The position numbers and the translations under genes were made by a program. A stretch of DNA of 64,000 bases from Candidatus Gracilibacteria bacterium. GTDB taxonomy: Bacteria > Patescibacteriota > Gracilibacteria > BD1-5 > JAGOOR01. Of the stretch, positions 1 through 10,181 are shown piece after piece (within the stretch, counting starts at the first letter, position 1; each line of letters begins with the position of its first letter). The stretch spans positions 248,001-312,000 of the forward strand of contig JBAZVH010000001.1 in NCBI GenBank assembly GCA_041660965.1, written 5' to 3'. The notes under the pieces were generated by a model that was not told where the DNA came from, did no database searches, and was given only the letters and a program-made list of their open reading frames with translations.

Positions 1-293
1 TAAATAATCGCATCTTGCTCTGGTTCACTCTTGAGGGCGAAGTTCACAGCTTCAACTTTCAATACCATACGTGCAGAACCATCTTTCATAATCACGATAT
101 TATCCCGCACTTCTGAAAATGGGAGATATCGCTGTGTAGAATCATCAGGATGATTGTTTTTCTTTGGCTTCACGGCAGCGTCTGTCATATCTTTTCATGG
201 CTTTATTTCCTCGATTTTCTTTGTAACAGAAGTAGTAGCCGTCGATTTTGTGGAAGTCTTTTTCGGGAATAAGAGATCGAGAGGATTTTTCAT
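1..293 (-). CDS. TraC/VirB4-type conjugation ATPase, N-terminal fragment
   Basis: The gene leaves the window at its left edge, so only the first 97 codons, from the ATG at 293, are visible. A Lys/Ser/Thr-rich leader of about 50 residues, with one UGA-coded glycine at codon 33, is followed by the segment YLPFSEVRDNIVIMKDG and then LKVEAVNFALKSEPEQ. This pattern is typical of the N-terminal domain of TraC-like proteins found in CPR type IV secretion loci. Such proteins are VirB4-family ATPases that sit at the inner membrane and power pilus assembly or DNA transfer. The ATPase part itself lies outside the window. The gene starts 10 bp after the stop of a PrgI-like gene, its usual partner. The family call rests on this short conserved stretch and on the neighbour. 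Confidence 0.75.
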
Positions 294-302
294 AGAAGTA
301 TT

Positions 303-722
303 TTACAGTGTTTTTACGTGTTCTGCAAGTTTTGAGGTCTCTTTTGTATGTTTTTTATTTTTTTCTTCATATTGGTCTGGACGTACGTACCCCATTTCAA
401 GAGGAGAATAACTATCCACACCTCGGGTCCAGATACGCCCTGTACCGTTTGCACCATTTCCATTTATCTTATATCGTGCAAGGTTTAGGAGGAAAGGAAG
501 AAATGTCATATCGTGAGTACGAAATTTTGCTACTAGAAAGAAAACTCCGACAATCAGCACACAGACAATGGCTAGAGGTGTTTTGGGTACTTGTCAGTCA
601 AATTTGTTAAAGAGGCCAAATGCCAGTATCAATCCTACGATAATAATGCCCATCTGTCTCAAGCTGAGACCGAGAATAATAGTATCTTCATTTTCTACCT
701 GTATAGGGATTTTATACTGCAT
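303..722 (-). CDS. PrgI-family inner membrane protein
   Basis: This encodes 139 residues. The start MQYKIPIQVENED, followed by a hydrophobic helix at about 24-38 and a second at about 49-64, is the layout of PrgI proteins, which are small inner membrane components of type IV secretion machines (VirB3-like position). A UGA codon at residue 43 (N-K-F-D-UGA-Q) joins two fragments that look separate under the standard code. The C-terminal part is charged and ends shortly before the TraC-like gene, with 9 bp between them, so the two are very probably one operon. The ATG at 722 was chosen because the family usually starts with M-Q-x-K-V/I-P. No clear ribosome binding site precedes it. Confidence 0.82.
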
Positions 723-836
723 GTCCATATTCTGCCACACTTTTCCTGCAAATACAAACCCAATATATTGACAAAGAATATATTAAATCATAATAATCTC
801 TCTAAAAAATATCACTAGTTTTTTAGGATTATACAC

Positions 837-850
837 TATAATCTCTCTCA
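837..850 (+). promoter_or_regulatory. TATAAT box placed for a leaderless start
   Basis: A perfect TATAAT lies at 837-842 and the ATG of the glycosyltransferase begins at 850, so the expected +1 coincides with the start codon. No good -35 lies 17 bp upstream. A TTGACA occurs near 767 but is too far away to pair with it. The distance to the ATG is the same as at 13297 and 52581. Confidence 0.5.
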
Positions 851-2046
851 TGAAAAAAACCCTGATAATCCATGATACATTTCTCTATCGATGAGGAGGT
901 GAAAGACTGATAATTATGATGGCAAATGCTCTCAAGGCGGATATTGCTTCTGGTTTTTTTAGTACAGGAAGTTATGACCTGAGAAAGCAGTGATTTACGG
1001 GAAAAATGATATCATTGATGTCTCCATGATTTCTCCATGATTTCTCTTGGTTACCTACTAGGATAGCTTTTGTGCTCAAAAACGGTCTTCGACATTTTGG
1101 CCTCAAATGGGCATTTTCTCGGAATGCAAAGAAACTCAAAAAAGACTATGATATCATCATAATGAGTGGTGACTGTCTCTCTGCAGTGAAACATTTTAAA
1201 CGAAAAAAAATCATCTACTACTGCCACACTATCCCTCGGTATCTCTTTGACCAAAAAGAAACCTACGAAAAAAAGGTCCCAAAGAGTATGCTCTTTGCTT
1301 ATCAGCGTATGACAAAAAGATTTCGCAAAGCATATCTGAAGGACCTCAAAAAAATACATACCCTCGTAACTAACTCAAAAAACACCCAGAAACGTATCAA
1401 GGTTTTTACAAAAAGAGATGCACAAATACTCTACCCTCCAGTGGACACGACTTTTTTCACTCCCCTATTGAGTGACGAGTGACGAGTGACGAGTGACGAG
1501 AAAAACAGACAGCAAAAAACTCTCAACTCGGAACTCTCAACTCGGAACTACTTTCTCTCCTTCGCTCGACTTTCTTCTATCAAACGTGTGGATAGAATCG
1601 TCACTGCATTTCAGAAAATGCCAGAGGAAAAACTTATCCTGACCTATGGGAAAAATGATCCTGAAAAAGAGAAAATATTTACGATGATTGAATGATACAA
1701 AAATATCTCTGCAATATGTTCACCCGATGATGAAGAACTTCGGAAACTCATACAGGAAGCAACCGCAACGATCTATGTCCCTGTGGATGAGGACTTTGGT
1801 ATGAGCCCCGTCGAATCTATGGCTTGTGGAACACCAGTTATCGGAGTCAATGATGGCGGACTCAAAGAGACTATTCTGGATGGGGAAACAGGCATCTTGA
1901 TTCATCCCGAGTGCAAACCAAGTGATATCGTCAAAGCTGTAAAGAAGATACAAACCCTCTGAGACCTCAGCGATAACTGTCAAAAACGGGCAGAAGAATT
2001 TGGGCTCAAGCATTTTGAGGAAGAGCTCAGAAAAATCTGTTCGTAA
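850..2046 (+). CDS. GT4-family glycosyltransferase
   Basis: This is a 398-residue GT-B fold glycosyltransferase that reads through at least eight in-frame UGA glycines. The N-terminus is IIHDTFLYRGGGERL, the usual glycine-rich loop of family 4 enzymes (two of these glycines are UGA or follow it). Near the C-terminus DEDFGMSPVESMACGTPVIG carries the EX7E motif, Glu314 and Glu322, which binds the nucleotide-sugar donor. It probably transfers a sugar to a lipid or cell-surface glycan in the cytoplasm; the donor and acceptor cannot be told. Between the two Rossmann domains, at about residues 208-234, the gene contains an in-frame block of GTGACGA and CTCGGAACT tandem repeats (1471-1549) that also occurs in trxB at 61.1 kb. 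A bidirectional terminator follows. Confidence 0.88.
1471..1549 (+). repeat. GTGACGA / CTCGGAACT tandem block inside a gene
   Basis: Four copies of a 7-bp unit GTGACGA are followed after a short spacer by copies of a unit containing CTCGGAACT. The block stays in frame and adds about 26 residues between the two halves of the glycosyltransferase. A related block lies in trxB at 61082-61138. Confidence 0.8.
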
Positions 2047-2061
2047 TATTCTATTTTCAAG

Positions 2062-2088
2062 AAAAAACCATGAAAATCATGGTTTTTT
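2062..2088. terminator. Bidirectional hairpin terminator between convergent genes
   Basis: AAAAAACCATGA and TCATGGTTTTTT form a perfect stem around AAA, with runs of A and T on the two sides. It lies between the stop of the glycosyltransferase and the stop of the minus-strand gene at 2115 and could serve both. Confidence 0.8.
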
Positions 2089-2114
2089 ACTATTTTTAGC
2101 AAGGAATCTACATC

Positions 2115-2483
2115 CTATCTCAACTGGGGATTTCATCTCCTCTGTAGTTCATCAAGTTTCCTTTTTACATCTTTCATTGCACTTGCGACTCATTCTTTAT
2201 CCAATCCTCATCTATATCCTCCCGATAAGCGCCTTTTTTCTCCTTCTAAAGTTCTTTTCTTTTTGTCCCGATCACTTTCTGGGAGGAGAGACTGTCTACT
2301 TTGCATGGGCTTATGCGTCAAATCAAGGATCCTTTCACTCCTTCCACCAACGGTCTTTATTACATAGTCTCTATCTATGTCCCTATCTTCTCTACTGGGT
2401 GTCTCTTTTAACCAGCTTGGAGCGGTAGCTTGAGGGCGAGGACTAGGGACTCAACCAAGATAATCTCTAAAATAATCTGACAT
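2115..2483 (-). CDS. Small charged hypothetical protein
   Basis: This 122-residue protein is visible only with UGA read as glycine, since it has four such codons, three of them close together near the C-terminus. It starts MSDYFRDYLGG and stops with TAG. The composition is very rich in Arg, Lys, Asp and Glu, with no membrane segment or signal peptide, and the last third (KDVKRKLDELQRR) is probably a short coiled helix. I do not recognise the family. It stands alone, convergent with the glycosyltransferase and divergent from the ZIP transporter, with 92 bp to the latter. Confidence 0.6.
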
Positions 2484-2575
2484 AAAAATATATTAAACGA
2501 TAAAAATACAAATCCACTCTAAGAACTCCTTCCCGTTTGTCAAAAGATTTTTATACTGCTTGGTAACGTTTTCCT

Positions 2576-3322
2576 ATGGATTCTATTCTCCTTATTACAG
2601 GGCTCTTTATTATCTCCAGCACAGGACTTGTCATCCATCTCTGGCGAGAGATTCCAGAACGACTTCTGCATCTCCTCGTCGCTCTCTGAGGGGGTACAAT
2701 GCTCTCAGTCGCACTGGTCCATATTCTTCCAGAGTCACTCGAAACAAATCCTGTTGCTATCTATGCTTTTATCGGTGGGTTTATCGCTATCTATCTCATA
2801 GAAGAGCTCCTTACGCCACATCATCATGACCATACACATGGTGATCATACACATGAAGACCCTCATGAACACTTACATCATGTCATCATCGTCTCATGGA
2901 TTGCTATCTTGCTCCACACTATCTTTGACGGGGTGGGCATACGAGCTGGTATGAGTTTAAGTCCTGTGCTCGGTGTAAGCATCCTAACTGGTGTAGCTAT
3001 TCATCAGATACCCGTTTCTCTCTCGCTGGCTTCCCTTTTGCGACAATCCCATTTTCAGATAAAAACCCAGATTATATTGCTCCTTATATTTGCTTTTGCG
3101 GCACCGCTCGGATATCTCCTCTCTGATATTTTTATCCCAAGTAAAAATATTTTCTTTGTAGGCCTTCTTACTGCCTTTGCAGGCGGATCACTGCTCTATG
3201 TCTCAAATGTAGAATTCCTCCCTATGATACATGCTCAATCCTCTCGAAAAATGAAGTATATCACTATGGCACTCTTTATCGTTGGAGTTGTTGGGATGAG
3301 TTTGGTAAAGGTTCTGGAGTAA
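2576..3322 (+). CDS. ZIP-family divalent metal transporter
   Basis: This 248-residue membrane protein has about seven or eight hydrophobic helices. A His-rich loop at about residues 82-104 (alternating H, D, E, T and G) is typical of ZIP transporters and binds zinc or related ions. A later helix contains HTIFDGVGIRAG and the next HQIPVSLSLASLL; the first carries the His and Asp, the second the His that line the transport path in this family. It probably imports Zn, Fe or Mn across the cytoplasmic membrane. Two UGA codons lie in L-G-G-G at about 40. The ATG at 2576 was preferred to the internal one at 2699 because it restores the first helix. A TATACT lies about 20 bp upstream. It is convergent with the gene at 3323 with no gap between stops. 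Confidence 0.9.
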
Positions 3323-3967
3323 TTACTTTCCTTTTTTGCGATTTTTATAGGCAATGAAAACGTCTCAGATACGTTGTCGGATAAATTCCGCTTCATCTCC
3401 CCCGTCCTCTAGATTTGTTCTAATTTTCCTCCAATTCTGTTTATTTTCCATTGCTTGAACTAATCTTTCATAAGCTCCTTGGCGTTCTGATGAAGATGGA
3501 GCATAAGACTGGTCTCAAAAAATTTGAATATCACTATGTAAATGTGACTGATGTCTTATTGATTCACACTGGAAACCACTACGAGACATACAGTCTACAC
3601 ATTTTTGTAAAACATTGGGAGTAAGAAATAATTGAAATAGAATAATATCGTTGATAAGTCAGGAAACTTCTGTCTGCAATGTATCAATATTATGATCCTG
3701 ATTCAACCGCCGAAGACGATATTTGAGTACGCCTTCGCAACGCCTACCTATCATTCTCCTCACAATATCCGAAGCACCAGGTAGATTTTCACGAACCAAA
3801 CTACGCGCTCAAGAAAGCTGCATACGTCACATTTCAAAGAGGTCATATCCTAGAAATCTAGGAGGGGTAGGTATACTCGAAGGTGGGGTATGCGCAACAT
3901 ACAACGTACTAGGACGTCGAGCTGGAGCCATAGTACTCGGATCAAATGAACCACATAAATGAGACAT
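3323..3967 (-). CDS. Hypothetical protein
   Basis: This encodes 214 residues with five in-frame UGA glycines, and its TAA abuts the stop of the ZIP gene. The first 40 residues are Pro/Ser/Thr-rich (likely disordered). The rest looks helical and basic, with a central hydrophobic stretch IILFQLFLTP and a C-terminus rich in Lys and Arg. Four cysteines occur, among them KCVDCMSRSG, but not in a clear zinc-binding arrangement. No family is recognised. The reading frame is continuous over 215 codons without TAA or TAG, which is the main support for it being a gene. Confidence 0.6.
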
Positions 3968-4077
3968 AACAAAAATCTTAAATTTATAATATATTAAATA
4001 ATATATAGATTTGTCAAATATCTTTTTCAGAAAAAAGAAAAAAATTCTTATACTGCACTCACTAAAAACTTTCTCGT

Positions 4078-4422
4078 ATGAAACAATTTGCCTCTCTCCT
4101 CCTCTCGACTTCTGTGGTAGCTTTTGCCGAAGAAGTCTCCAAAAAAACTACACCATTTGCCAATGCTCCATGGTGTCATCTCCCTTGTGGGAAAATCCAG
4201 CTTATCGTCTGATCAACGCTCCTCGGAACAATAGGATTGCAAATTTTGATGCTTTTTGCATTCCACAAAATGAAAAAACTTCCGAAAAAATACAAGTGGA
4301 TTATCTATGGAATTGTGACCTTCATAACTGTTGCTCTAGCTATGTACATAGTTCCACCCTACCTCAAGGATGGTTTTGTTATTGGCCGGTGTTTTATCGG
4401 TGATCCTATGGGATGTCAATAA
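4078..4422 (+). CDS. Small membrane protein with signal peptide
   Basis: This 114-residue protein has a clear signal peptide (MKQFASLLLSTSVVAFAEE, cleavage expected after AFA). It has a Cys pair in WCHLPCG, one hydrophobic helix at about 40-62 and a second at about 74-90. One UGA codon lies at the start of the first helix. The C-terminus has two more cysteines (GRCFIGDPMGCQ). Signal peptide, two helices and short size resemble the pilin-like subunits of CPR type IV secretion systems, such as the gene at 13992, but the similarity is not strong enough for a name. A TATACT lies about 22 bp before the ATG and a terminator follows. Confidence 0.65.
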
Positions 4423-4462
4423 ATGTCAATTTGGTTGTAAAAGCTGATTTTTCTCTATAATT

Positions 4463-4490
4463 TACCCATACAAAGAGTGGGTATTTTTTT
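4463..4490 (+). terminator. Rho-independent terminator
   Basis: TACCCA and TGGGTA form a 6-bp stem separated by 9 bp and followed by seven T residues. It lies 40 bp after the stop of the small membrane protein and before leuS. Confidence 0.7.
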
Positions 4491-4530
4491 ATAATTATTC
4501 ATTCTGTACTTTGTATTTTGTATTTATTTT

Positions 4531-7500
4531 ATGTATCCTCATCAATCCATCGAACCAAAGTGGCAAAAATACTGGGCAGAGCACGACACTTTTGAATGTG
4601 AAAATCCGCAGAAACCCACTGTTCTTATCCTTCATGGTTGGGGCTGAGACAGTAGGGAAAATTGGCTTCCATGGCTTCAAGGAAAACTCCAAGATGCATG
4701 ATATACTGTCTATGTTCCTGATCTTCCCCATACAGAAAAGCCAGTCCTGGAAGAACAACTCTTATTTCTAAATAAATATACACATCTTCTCGAACCGAAC
4801 AGCATCATTATCGGGCATAGTCTCGGTGGAAAACTCGCATGTCATTTTGCTGCAAAGCACCATCTCTCTCGTGGACATATTATGCTCGTAGCACCAACAT
4901 ACGAATGACAGAAATATACCAGTGATGAGATATGCGAAGCATTAGAAAAATATAACGAAATACCATGTCAGCTCGACCATATAAAACTTCAGACAACCGT
5001 CTATTTGTCAGATAATGACCCCTATATTAACCTTGCCTCTGCAAAAAAATATTATTCGGATATATCCGATGTAGTATTTCATGAATTTTCTGGGAAAGGA
5101 CACTTCAATGAGGCATCTGGTTTCACGGAATTTCAACGACTCTTCGATGATATCGTAGCTCTTGAAAAGAAAAAATTCTACGCTCTCGATATGTTCCCCT
5201 ATCCGAGTGGTGCAGGTCTCCATGTTGGTCATCCAAAGTGATATACAGCGACCGATATTATTGCTCGATACAAGCACGCGAAGGGGTACCACGTTCTTCA
5301 TCCGATGGGTTGGGATGCTTTTGGCTTGCCGGCAGAAAACTACGCGATAAAAACTGGTACACATCCAGCAGTTACGACAGCCAATAATATCACACATTTT
5401 CGTGAGCAACTCAAAAAGTTTGGCTTTTCTTTTGACTGGAATCGTGAGGTCGATACGACTGATCCTGCTTATTTTAAATGGTCACAATGGATATTTCTCA
5501 AACTCTTTGAAGCAGGTCTTGCCTACGAGAGCGATAAGCCCATCAATTTTTGCCCCAGCTGTAAAACTGGATTGGCCAATGAAGAAGTCGTCGATGGAAA
5601 ATGTGAACGATGTGGAACGCCGGTCGAGAAAAAACCCATTCGCCAATGGGTACTCGCTATTACAAAATATGCAGACCGACTTCTCTCTGATATTGACCGT
5701 CTCGATTGGCCAGAGGGTATCAAGGAAATGCAGAGAAACTGGATTGGACGGAGTGAGGGGTGCCAGTTTAGTTTTACATGAATTGATTGTCCAGATATAG
5801 AAGTATTTACTACAAGAATTGATACAGTTTTTAGTGCGGCATTTGTCGTTATTGCGCCTGATCATCCTCGAGTAAATGAATATATTTTGCCTGAAGAAAA
5901 AAAAGAATGTGGAAAATATATCAAAAAAACTCAGGAAGAGTCTGATATAGAAAGAACAAAACTTGATAAAGAAAAAACAGGTGTTTTTACAGGATCATAC
6001 GTCATAAATCCTTTTAATAAGGAAAAATTACCTGTTTGGATTGGTGATTTTGTCCTATGAAACTATGGAACAGGAGCGGTCTTTGGTGATGCACATGATG
6101 ATCGTGACTTTATCTTTGCTAGAAAATATGGAATACCATTAAAGCAAAGTATTGCCCCCTATGTCACTATGAGTGGAGAAAACGCCCCTCGGAATGAATC
6201 AAAAGAAACCAAAAGAAAAACTGTCAATGCAATTATTGAATATAATAATAAGTTTTTAGTTCTAAAAGAGCCCAAAAATTACCGTCTGCTATGAGGTGGT
6301 ATCGAGGATTGAGAGATACCTCTTGAAGCAATAAAGAGAGAAGTTGTTGAGGAAACTGGATATTTTGATTTTTCTGAAATACAAGAAGTCTCATTTTCTC
6401 AAATATTTGCTCGTGGATTTCATCATAAAAAACTCCACAATAATGAATCTCATGATACTCCATGTTTTCATGTTGTGCTCAAAAGCTTGGATCAAAAAGA
6501 AGTAAACCCTTCAGAATTGGAGTGGCATAGTCTGGAGTGGATTGAAAGAAATGAGGTCCCAAAACTCCTCTCATTTGAACAACATACATACCAATGGGGT
6601 CAATTCACAAACCCTACTGCCTTCACTGGTGATGGTATCCTGGTTAATTCTGGAGAGTTTGATTGACTAACCTCAGAAGAAGCTCGCAAAGTCCTCACCG
6701 AAAAAGCAGAACAAGAAGGTTTTGGAAAGAAGGTCACAAACTACAAACTCCGAGACTGGATTTTTTCTCGTCAGCGATATTGGGGCGAGCCAATTCCGCT
6801 GATACATATTTCAGAAGAAGACAAGAAATCTCTTCCAACAGCTCACAATACTGAATGCTGGGTAGATGGAGAAGTATTGAAGAAATGAGATACAGTTCTC
6901 GGAAAACTCTACCAATGAATCGACTCTTGGATTCTCCCAGATTATACTCTTCCGCTGAAGCTTCCTGAGGTGGAAAAATACGAACCCTCTGGCGATGGAC
7001 AGTCCCCTCTTGCGACGATACCTGATTGGGTCAATGTACGGCTTGGAAATAATCTCATAGGGAAAAGAGAAACCAATACGATGCCTCAGTGGGCTGGTTC
7101 TTGCTGGTACTATCTCCGTTATATGGATCCGACAAATAGTGAAGCAATCGTGGATCCCTCAATCGTGAAATATTGGTGAGAAGTCGATAGCTATATCGGT
7201 GGTGCAGAGCATGCTGTTCTTCATCTTCTCTACGCTCGTTTTTGGCATAAATTCCTGTTTGATATCGGTGTCGTGCCAAGTGATGAACCATTTTTTAAGC
7301 TCAGAAATGTCGGGCTGATTCTCGGACCAGATGGTGAAAAGATGAGTAAATCACGTGGAAATGTCGTCAATCCTGATGATGTCATCGAGGAATACGGTGC
7401 CGATACACTCCGAATGTATGAGATGAGTATGGCGGATTTCAGTGATGTCTCTCCTTGGAATACGAAGGCGATTATTGGGAATTATCGATTGCTTGAAAGA

Positions 7501-8034
7501 ATCTATCGGCTCTTTACGACGGATGAGGCGAGTGAGGAATTCAAAGCATTTTTGGCAGCTGATGATATGAAAGCTATCAAGACGATGCATAAAACTATCA
7601 AGAAAGTCGGGGAAGATATCGAGAATATGAAATTTAATACCGCTATCTCGATGCTCAATGTGATGATGAATGAATGAGCTCCGGCTGATGTGGATAATCG
7701 ACAAGAATGGAAATCAGTTCTTGTTCGACTGCTCCATCCATTTGCTCCCCATATAGCAGAAGAATGCTGGTCGCTGATGGGCAATGAAGAAAGTATCTAT
7801 GAAACCGAATGGCCTGAATATATCGAAGCGCTCACTATCGATGATGAAGTGATGATTGCGGTGCAAATCAATGGAAAACTTCGAGGAACCTATCCATTTA
7901 TGCGAGGCGTGGCTGTGGATGAAGTCCGCACAACCATAGAATCAAAACCAGAAATTGCCAAATGGCTCGAAGGAGCAACTATCTTGAAAGAAATCTTTAT
8001 TCCCAATAAGATTCTAAATATCGTAATCAAATAA
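4531..8034 (+). CDS. leuS: Leucyl-tRNA synthetase with inserted alpha/beta hydrolase and Nudix domains
   Basis: Charges tRNA-Leu. The 1167-residue protein is about 300 longer than usual because two whole enzymes are nested in it. Residues 1-29 are a normal LeuRS start. Residues 30 to about 212 are an RBBP9/YdeN-like serine hydrolase: LHGWGG, nucleophile Ser97 in GHSLGG, Asp163 in SDNDP, His191 in GKGHF. LeuRS resumes at KKFYALDMFPYPSG with HVGH at 231-234 and the invariant Gly in HPKGYTATD coded by UGA. The editing domain follows (TTRIDT, GTGAVFGDAHD). It is interrupted at about 555-695 by a Nudix domain with a complete box, Gly589 to Tyr611 (Glu595, Arg603-Glu604, Glu607-Glu608). LeuRS resumes at FTGDGILVNSGEFDG, with KMSKS at 937-941 and the anticodon-binding domain. 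All parts share one frame. Both inserts keep their catalytic residues, so they are probably active. Confidence 0.95.
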
Positions 8035-8035
8035 T

Positions 8036-8209
8036 ATGAAACACATTGATGCTCATAAATCTGAATACCCAGATGATAATGCTGGATACCTACGAACTTT
8101 CGTCGTTTGTATAACGGGAGGTTTTGATCCTGTAAGGTTTTTCGGCGATTTTCTAGAAAGACGCAGGTTACGAATACGCAAAATACTGGAGAAAAATTCT
8201 AAAAAATAA
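8036..8209 (+). CDS. Short ORF after leuS, possibly a gene remnant
   Basis: This 57-codon ORF begins 1 bp after the leuS stop. It contains FVVCITGGFDPV, reminiscent of the start of nucleotidyltransferases of the cytidylyltransferase type, but the following HxGH motif is missing. After about codon 40 a different frame becomes the more protein-like one and runs on into the DUF1653 gene. It may therefore be a small real protein, or the decayed 5' part of something larger. No function is proposed. Confidence 0.3.
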   Translation: MKHIDAHKSEYPDDNAGYLRTFVVCITGGFDPVRFFGDFLERRRLRIRKILEKNSKK

Positions 8210-8219
8210 CGTTCTTCTT

Positions 8220-8480
8220 ATGGAAATGATTGGTGCTATTTACCGCCACTACAAATCTACTGGATGAAATGATCACGTCTATGAGGTTATCTGAACTGCA
8301 AAACATTCTGAAACTGATGAGATTCTCATCATTTATAAACCTCTCTACAAATCTCCTTGGCAAGCATGATGTGATTTTACTGCTCGTCCTCTCTCTATGT
8401 GGGAGGAAATGGTTGAGTGGAATGGGAAGATGGTTCCAAGGTTTACTCTCATAACTCAACAATCTGCGTCTAACGACTAA
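8220..8480 (+). CDS. DUF1653 family protein
   Basis: This 86-residue protein has three UGA codons. The sequence GAIYRHYKSTGNDHVYEVIG, followed by AKHSETDEILIIYKPLY and then RPLSMWEEMVEWNGKMVPRF, matches the compact beta-rich DUF1653 family along its length. The family is usually 65-80 residues, often stands near housekeeping genes and has no assigned reaction. It is a cytoplasmic, single-domain protein. The ATG at 8220 lies 10 bp after the stop of the preceding short ORF. The frame stays open upstream to a TAG at 8154, so a fused N-terminus is possible. Confidence 0.8.
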
Positions 8481-8547
8481 ATATCATCGACTCCTTGTCT
8501 CTACTTTTACTTCTTTCTCTATCTTCTGCTCTATCTCTATCTTTTTT

Positions 8548-9198
8548 ATGCTCTCCCTCGTCTCCACACCTATCTGAAACCTCGAAGATATCACCCTCCG
8601 AGCACTCCGAACACTCCGAGAATGTGATGTTATCGTCTGTGAAGATACACGACATAGTGGATCTATGTTGAAACACTTTGAGATATCCAAGCCCCTCCAG
8701 AGCTTTCATAGTCATAGCACCCGTGAACAAGCAGCCAAGATTATTGAACTCGCAAAGGAAAAACATATCGCCTACATCTCTGATGCGGGCACTCCAGGTA
8801 TCTCTGACCCTGCTTATCTCCTCATACAAGAAGCTGTCGCACAAGGTGTAATAATCGAATCAATTCCTGGCGCTTCCGCAGTACTCACCGCATTGATTGG
8901 GTCTGGATTACATATGCATGACTTTCGTTTTCTCGGATTCCTCCCACTCAAGAAAGGTAAACAAACACTCCTGAAAGAGCTCGCGGAAAAAGATTATACC
9001 GCCATTATCTATGAATCTCCCCATCGAATTAGTAAGACACTTGATGACCTGAAAAAAACTTTTGGAGGAGACAAAACGGCTTGTGTCGCTCGTGAACTCA
9101 CGAAAATACACGAAACCTACCACCGGGGCACGCTCGATGAACTCTACGAACTGGCAGAAAAAGGTGTCTTTCGAGGGGAAATCGTTATTATCATCTAA
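8548..9198 (+). CDS. rsmI: 16S rRNA 2'-O-methyltransferase RsmI
   Basis: This 216-residue tetrapyrrole-methylase-fold enzyme methylates the ribose of C1402 in 16S rRNA with SAM. The N-terminus reads LSLVSTPIGNLEDITLRAL; the Gly of the diagnostic TPIGN is a UGA codon. Then follow CEDTRHSG, DAGTPGISDP and the GASA segment that forms the SAM pocket, then YESPHR and the late motif CVARELTKIHE. E. coli RsmI is about 70 residues longer; the C-terminal extension is missing here, as in many reduced genomes. A pyrimidine-rich stretch (8486-8547) with CTCTATCT repeats fills the space before the start. The stop is 2 bp before rlmE, so the two rRNA methyltransferases are co-transcribed. Confidence 0.92.
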
Positions 9199-9200
9199 GT

Positions 9201-9872
9201 ATGTTTCAAAAAAAGATAATTCCAGCGAAAAAGAAAAAAATACAAGCTCCTCGAATAGCCAATCGTGGGGGGTATCAAGTACAGGATGTCTGGTTTCACA
9301 AAGCAAAAGCGGCGGGCTATCGTGCGAGAAGTGCCTTTAAGCTCATACAGCTCGATGAGACCATGCATATTATCAATCCAGGTATGGCAGTTATCGATCT
9401 CGGTTGTGCACCGGGGAGCTGGATACAGGTGCTCGTTCACGCCGTTGGGGAAAATGGACAAGTCCTCGGCATAGATCTGCAAGAAGTGAAAAAATTTGCA
9501 CAAAAAAATATCACCACACTCGTCGGTGATATGACGCATCTCGAGACACATACTGCAATCAAAAAATATTTCTCTAATATGGGACTCCGACGATGTGACC
9601 TCATCACTTCAGATGTTGCCCCAAATACCACAGGACGCAATGATGATGATCAATATAATAGTTCTATGCTCTGTCTCGAAGTCATCAAAATAGCTGATAA
9701 ATTCCTCGTCCCATGAGGGAACCTCGTGATGAAAATATTCGTCGGTCGAGATCTGAATCGCGTCCTCGATCAGGCAAAGAAGAAATTTAAAATCGTAAAA
9801 TGTATCAAGCCAGAGGCGTGCCGTGATAGAAGCTTTGAAGAGTATGTCGTCTGTAAGGGGTATCGAGGGTAA
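9201..9872 (+). CDS. rlmE: 23S rRNA (uridine-2552-2'-O)-methyltransferase RlmE
   Basis: This 223-residue FtsJ/RrmJ-type enzyme methylates U2552 of the A loop in the large subunit. A basic N-terminus is followed by RARSAFKL (catalytic Lys47) and the SAM-binding motif DLGCAPGSW. The rest of the K-D-K-E tetrad is Asp138 in SDVAPNTTG, Lys178 in GNLVMKIF and a Glu in RSFEEYVV near the C-terminus. One UGA codon starts the GGNLVMK strand, exactly at a conserved glycine. Length and order of motifs fit the family. It follows rsmI directly. Confidence 0.93.
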
Positions 9873-9952
9873 AACCTAATCAAATGAAAAATGAATAATG
9901 AATAATTAAAGATTGTTCATATATAGTTCCTGAAAAACAGAAAAGGGTTTTT

Positions 9953-10025
9953 AGGGGACGTACTGTTTGAGCGGGATGAATTCAGTAAGTTGCTGAAATC
10001 AGTTTATAGCGAGTTTATGTCCCCT
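9953..10025. repeat. Element bounded by AGGGGAC / GTCCCCT arms
   Basis: A 73-bp stretch ends in the 7-bp inverted arms AGGGGAC and GTCCCCT. The interior carries GAGCGGGATGAATT and GCTGAAATC. Comparable arm-bounded stretches occur at 37238-37300 and 54470-54588. It could be a folded RNA, a terminator or a small non-autonomous repeat. Confidence 0.5.
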
Positions 10026-10120
10026 GAATGATTTTGGTACTTTTGTCAGCAAAAGTACAAAGAGAAATCTAGGACCAAAAATGCACCAAACAATACCAAA
10101 TATATCCCCTGTTACTGTGA

Positions 10121-10172
10121 TGGATTCCACCTCGCGTCCTTCGATTAACTCAGGACTTGGCTGGAATGACGG
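10121..10172. repeat. REP-like palindrome, GGATTCCACCTCGCG family
   Basis: GGATTCCACCTCGCG at the left and GGCTGGAATGACGG at the right end define this element. Copies of the same family lie inside both halves of the M24 peptidase gene (42203-42246, 43519-43570, 43602-43640). Here it is intergenic. Confidence 0.8.
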
Positions 10173-10181
10173 ACACAAATA

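Larger units (their letters stand above)
9873..10181. other. Gene-free stretch with two repeat elements
   Basis: No gene is seen here. The stretch holds a hairpin-bounded element at 9953-10025, the sequence TGATTTTGGTACTTTTGTCAG after it, and a REP-like palindrome at 10121-10172. Convergent genes flank it, so terminators are expected, but none is obvious apart from the hairpin. Confidence 0.7.
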
